Source of the DNA: an uncultured Treponema sp.
GTDB lineage: Bacteria; Spirochaetota; Spirochaetia; Treponematales; Treponemataceae
Assembly (NCBI GenBank): GCA_937893155.1
Contig: CALBGU010000014.1
Location: forward strand, 1-20,611
Length of the DNA: 20,611 bases
Reading direction: 5' to 3'
In this document: positions 20,014 through 20,611 of the stretch, piece after piece
How the letters are laid out: each line of letters starts with the position of its first letter
Position numbering within the stretch: position 1 is the first letter of the stretch
Notes under the pieces: model-generated
The model's input: only the letters and a program-made list of their open reading frames with translations
Told to the model about the DNA's origin: nothing
Database searches by the model: none
Position numbers and translations under genes: made by a program

Positions 20014-20611
20014 TTACGCCGTTGGTGAATCAGCCTGCGGAGAATCAGCCTGTGGCTGCGGCTGCGGCTTTGCGGAACGCTTGGCAACAGCGGCATTCGT
20101 GCGGTCGATTTCCGTCGCGAACGCTCTGGCAAAATCCGCACAATCCGCGTCATTCGCCACAATCATCGCCGACAAATACACCACCAAATTATCATTGATA
20201 ATGCTCAACATCGGCTTCTTGTAGCTCGACGCGCTCGCCGTCTTGCCGTTCAGTGCCTGCGTATACTCATCGCTCGCCTTCAAAAACGCGTCCTCTGCGG
20301 CAAAAAGCTCGTCTAACGCCTCTTTCAAGCCCTCCAACGCCGCCACATTCTCCGCATACGGCTTCAAATCGCCCTTAAAGCTCTCAATCAACGCCGATTC
20401 CGCTTTATAGCTCGCCGCGGTCAATCCGCTCTTCGCGTATTTTTCAAACAAAGCCTTTATCGGCGCATTCAAGGCGCGCTTCGACTCAATCGGGAAGAGG
20501 TCGTACGCGTCAGAAATCTTTTTCGCGCGGGAAAACTTGTCGTCGCGTGCGCTGTCGAGGTCGGAGAGCATACTGTAGCCCTTGTCCTTGAGAATCGCGG
20601 TGTTCATAGAT
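20014..20611 (-). CDS. DUF6261-like protein, 5' end probably outside the window
   Basis: 197 residues are readable from an ATG at 20607, but the frame is open to the window edge. The family as I know it has about 50 more residues before the LDSARDDKFSRAKKISDAYDLFP part, so the true start likely lies beyond. The rest is all helical: a conserved type of segment (ALFEKYAKSGLTAASYKAESALIESFKGDL) and later KKPMLSIINDNLVVYLSAMIVANDADCADFARAFATEIDRTNAAVAKR. The C-terminus is low-complexity (PQPQPQADSPQADSPTA) with a direct repeat QADSP. The function of this family is unknown. It lies just upstream of the antitoxin-RNA promoter on the same strand. Confidence 0.7.
   Translation of the reverse strand, partial: SMNTAILKDKGYSMLSDLDSARDDKFSRAKKISDAYDLFPIESKRALNAPIKALFEKYAKSGLTAASYKAESALIESFKGDLKPYAENVAALEGLKEALDELFAAEDAFLKASDEYTQALNGKTASASSYKKPMLSIINDNLVVYLSAMIVANDADCADFARAFATEIDRTNAAVAKRSAKPQPQPQADSPQADSPTA

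Overview
The window looks like a chromosomal segment of a host-associated Treponema. The evidence is the number of spirochaete-style lipoproteins with SGC, SSC or TSC lipoboxes, a BspA-type leucine-rich-repeat lipoprotein, a very long LptD-like outer-membrane barrel, DUF6261- and DUF6078-like proteins, and mixed base composition. This assignment is inference from family content; no rRNA or other phylogenetic marker except uvrA is present.

Left part (1-3700): a small accessory region. A divergent pair (truncated gene at 1-57 on minus, XRE regulator at 245-568 on plus) shares an operator-rich spacer. It is followed by an orphan antitoxin-like gene, a divergent DUF6078-like gene, a 22-bp-period hairpin array, two small or regulatory genes on minus, an AT-rich PD-(D/E)XK-like protein and a 77-residue protein. 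The last two have almost the same 33-bp promoter segment. A 123-bp dispersed repeat closes this part.

Middle (3677-9210): cell-envelope genes, all on minus. A promoter beside a CACACTATAGTGTG operator, divergent from an XRE regulator at 9210, drives a truncated thioredoxin-like ORF, two lipoproteins joined by ATGA overlaps, and an LPP20-type lipoprotein ending at a good terminator. A second unit follows: a protein combining a CsgG/LpoB-like domain with an outer-membrane barrel, then a lipoprotein with three PPC-like domains.

Right-centre (9486-16360): a second copy of the 123-bp repeat, a 41-bp-period palindrome array, the LptD-like gene, a 23-bp-period array, and uvrA. uvrA and the yjbR-type gene next to it appear to make leaderless mRNAs.

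Right part (17346-20611): a small unknown protein; a divergent XRE regulator and BspA-like lipoprotein with TACC-N8-GGTA operators exactly over the promoter; and a type III toxin-antitoxin locus. In that locus a ToxN/AbiQ endoribonuclease gene is preceded by a promoter, three exact 35-nt antitoxin-RNA repeats and a terminator. The three repeats have diverged, but both stems of an H-type pseudoknot are kept by compensatory changes. A DUF6261-like gene runs to the window edge. The LRR gene has a one-base frameshift at its 3' end.

The most notable signals are the type III TA locus with covarying pseudoknots, the other three strictly periodic intergenic palindrome arrays (22, 23 and 41 bp), and the dispersed repeats.
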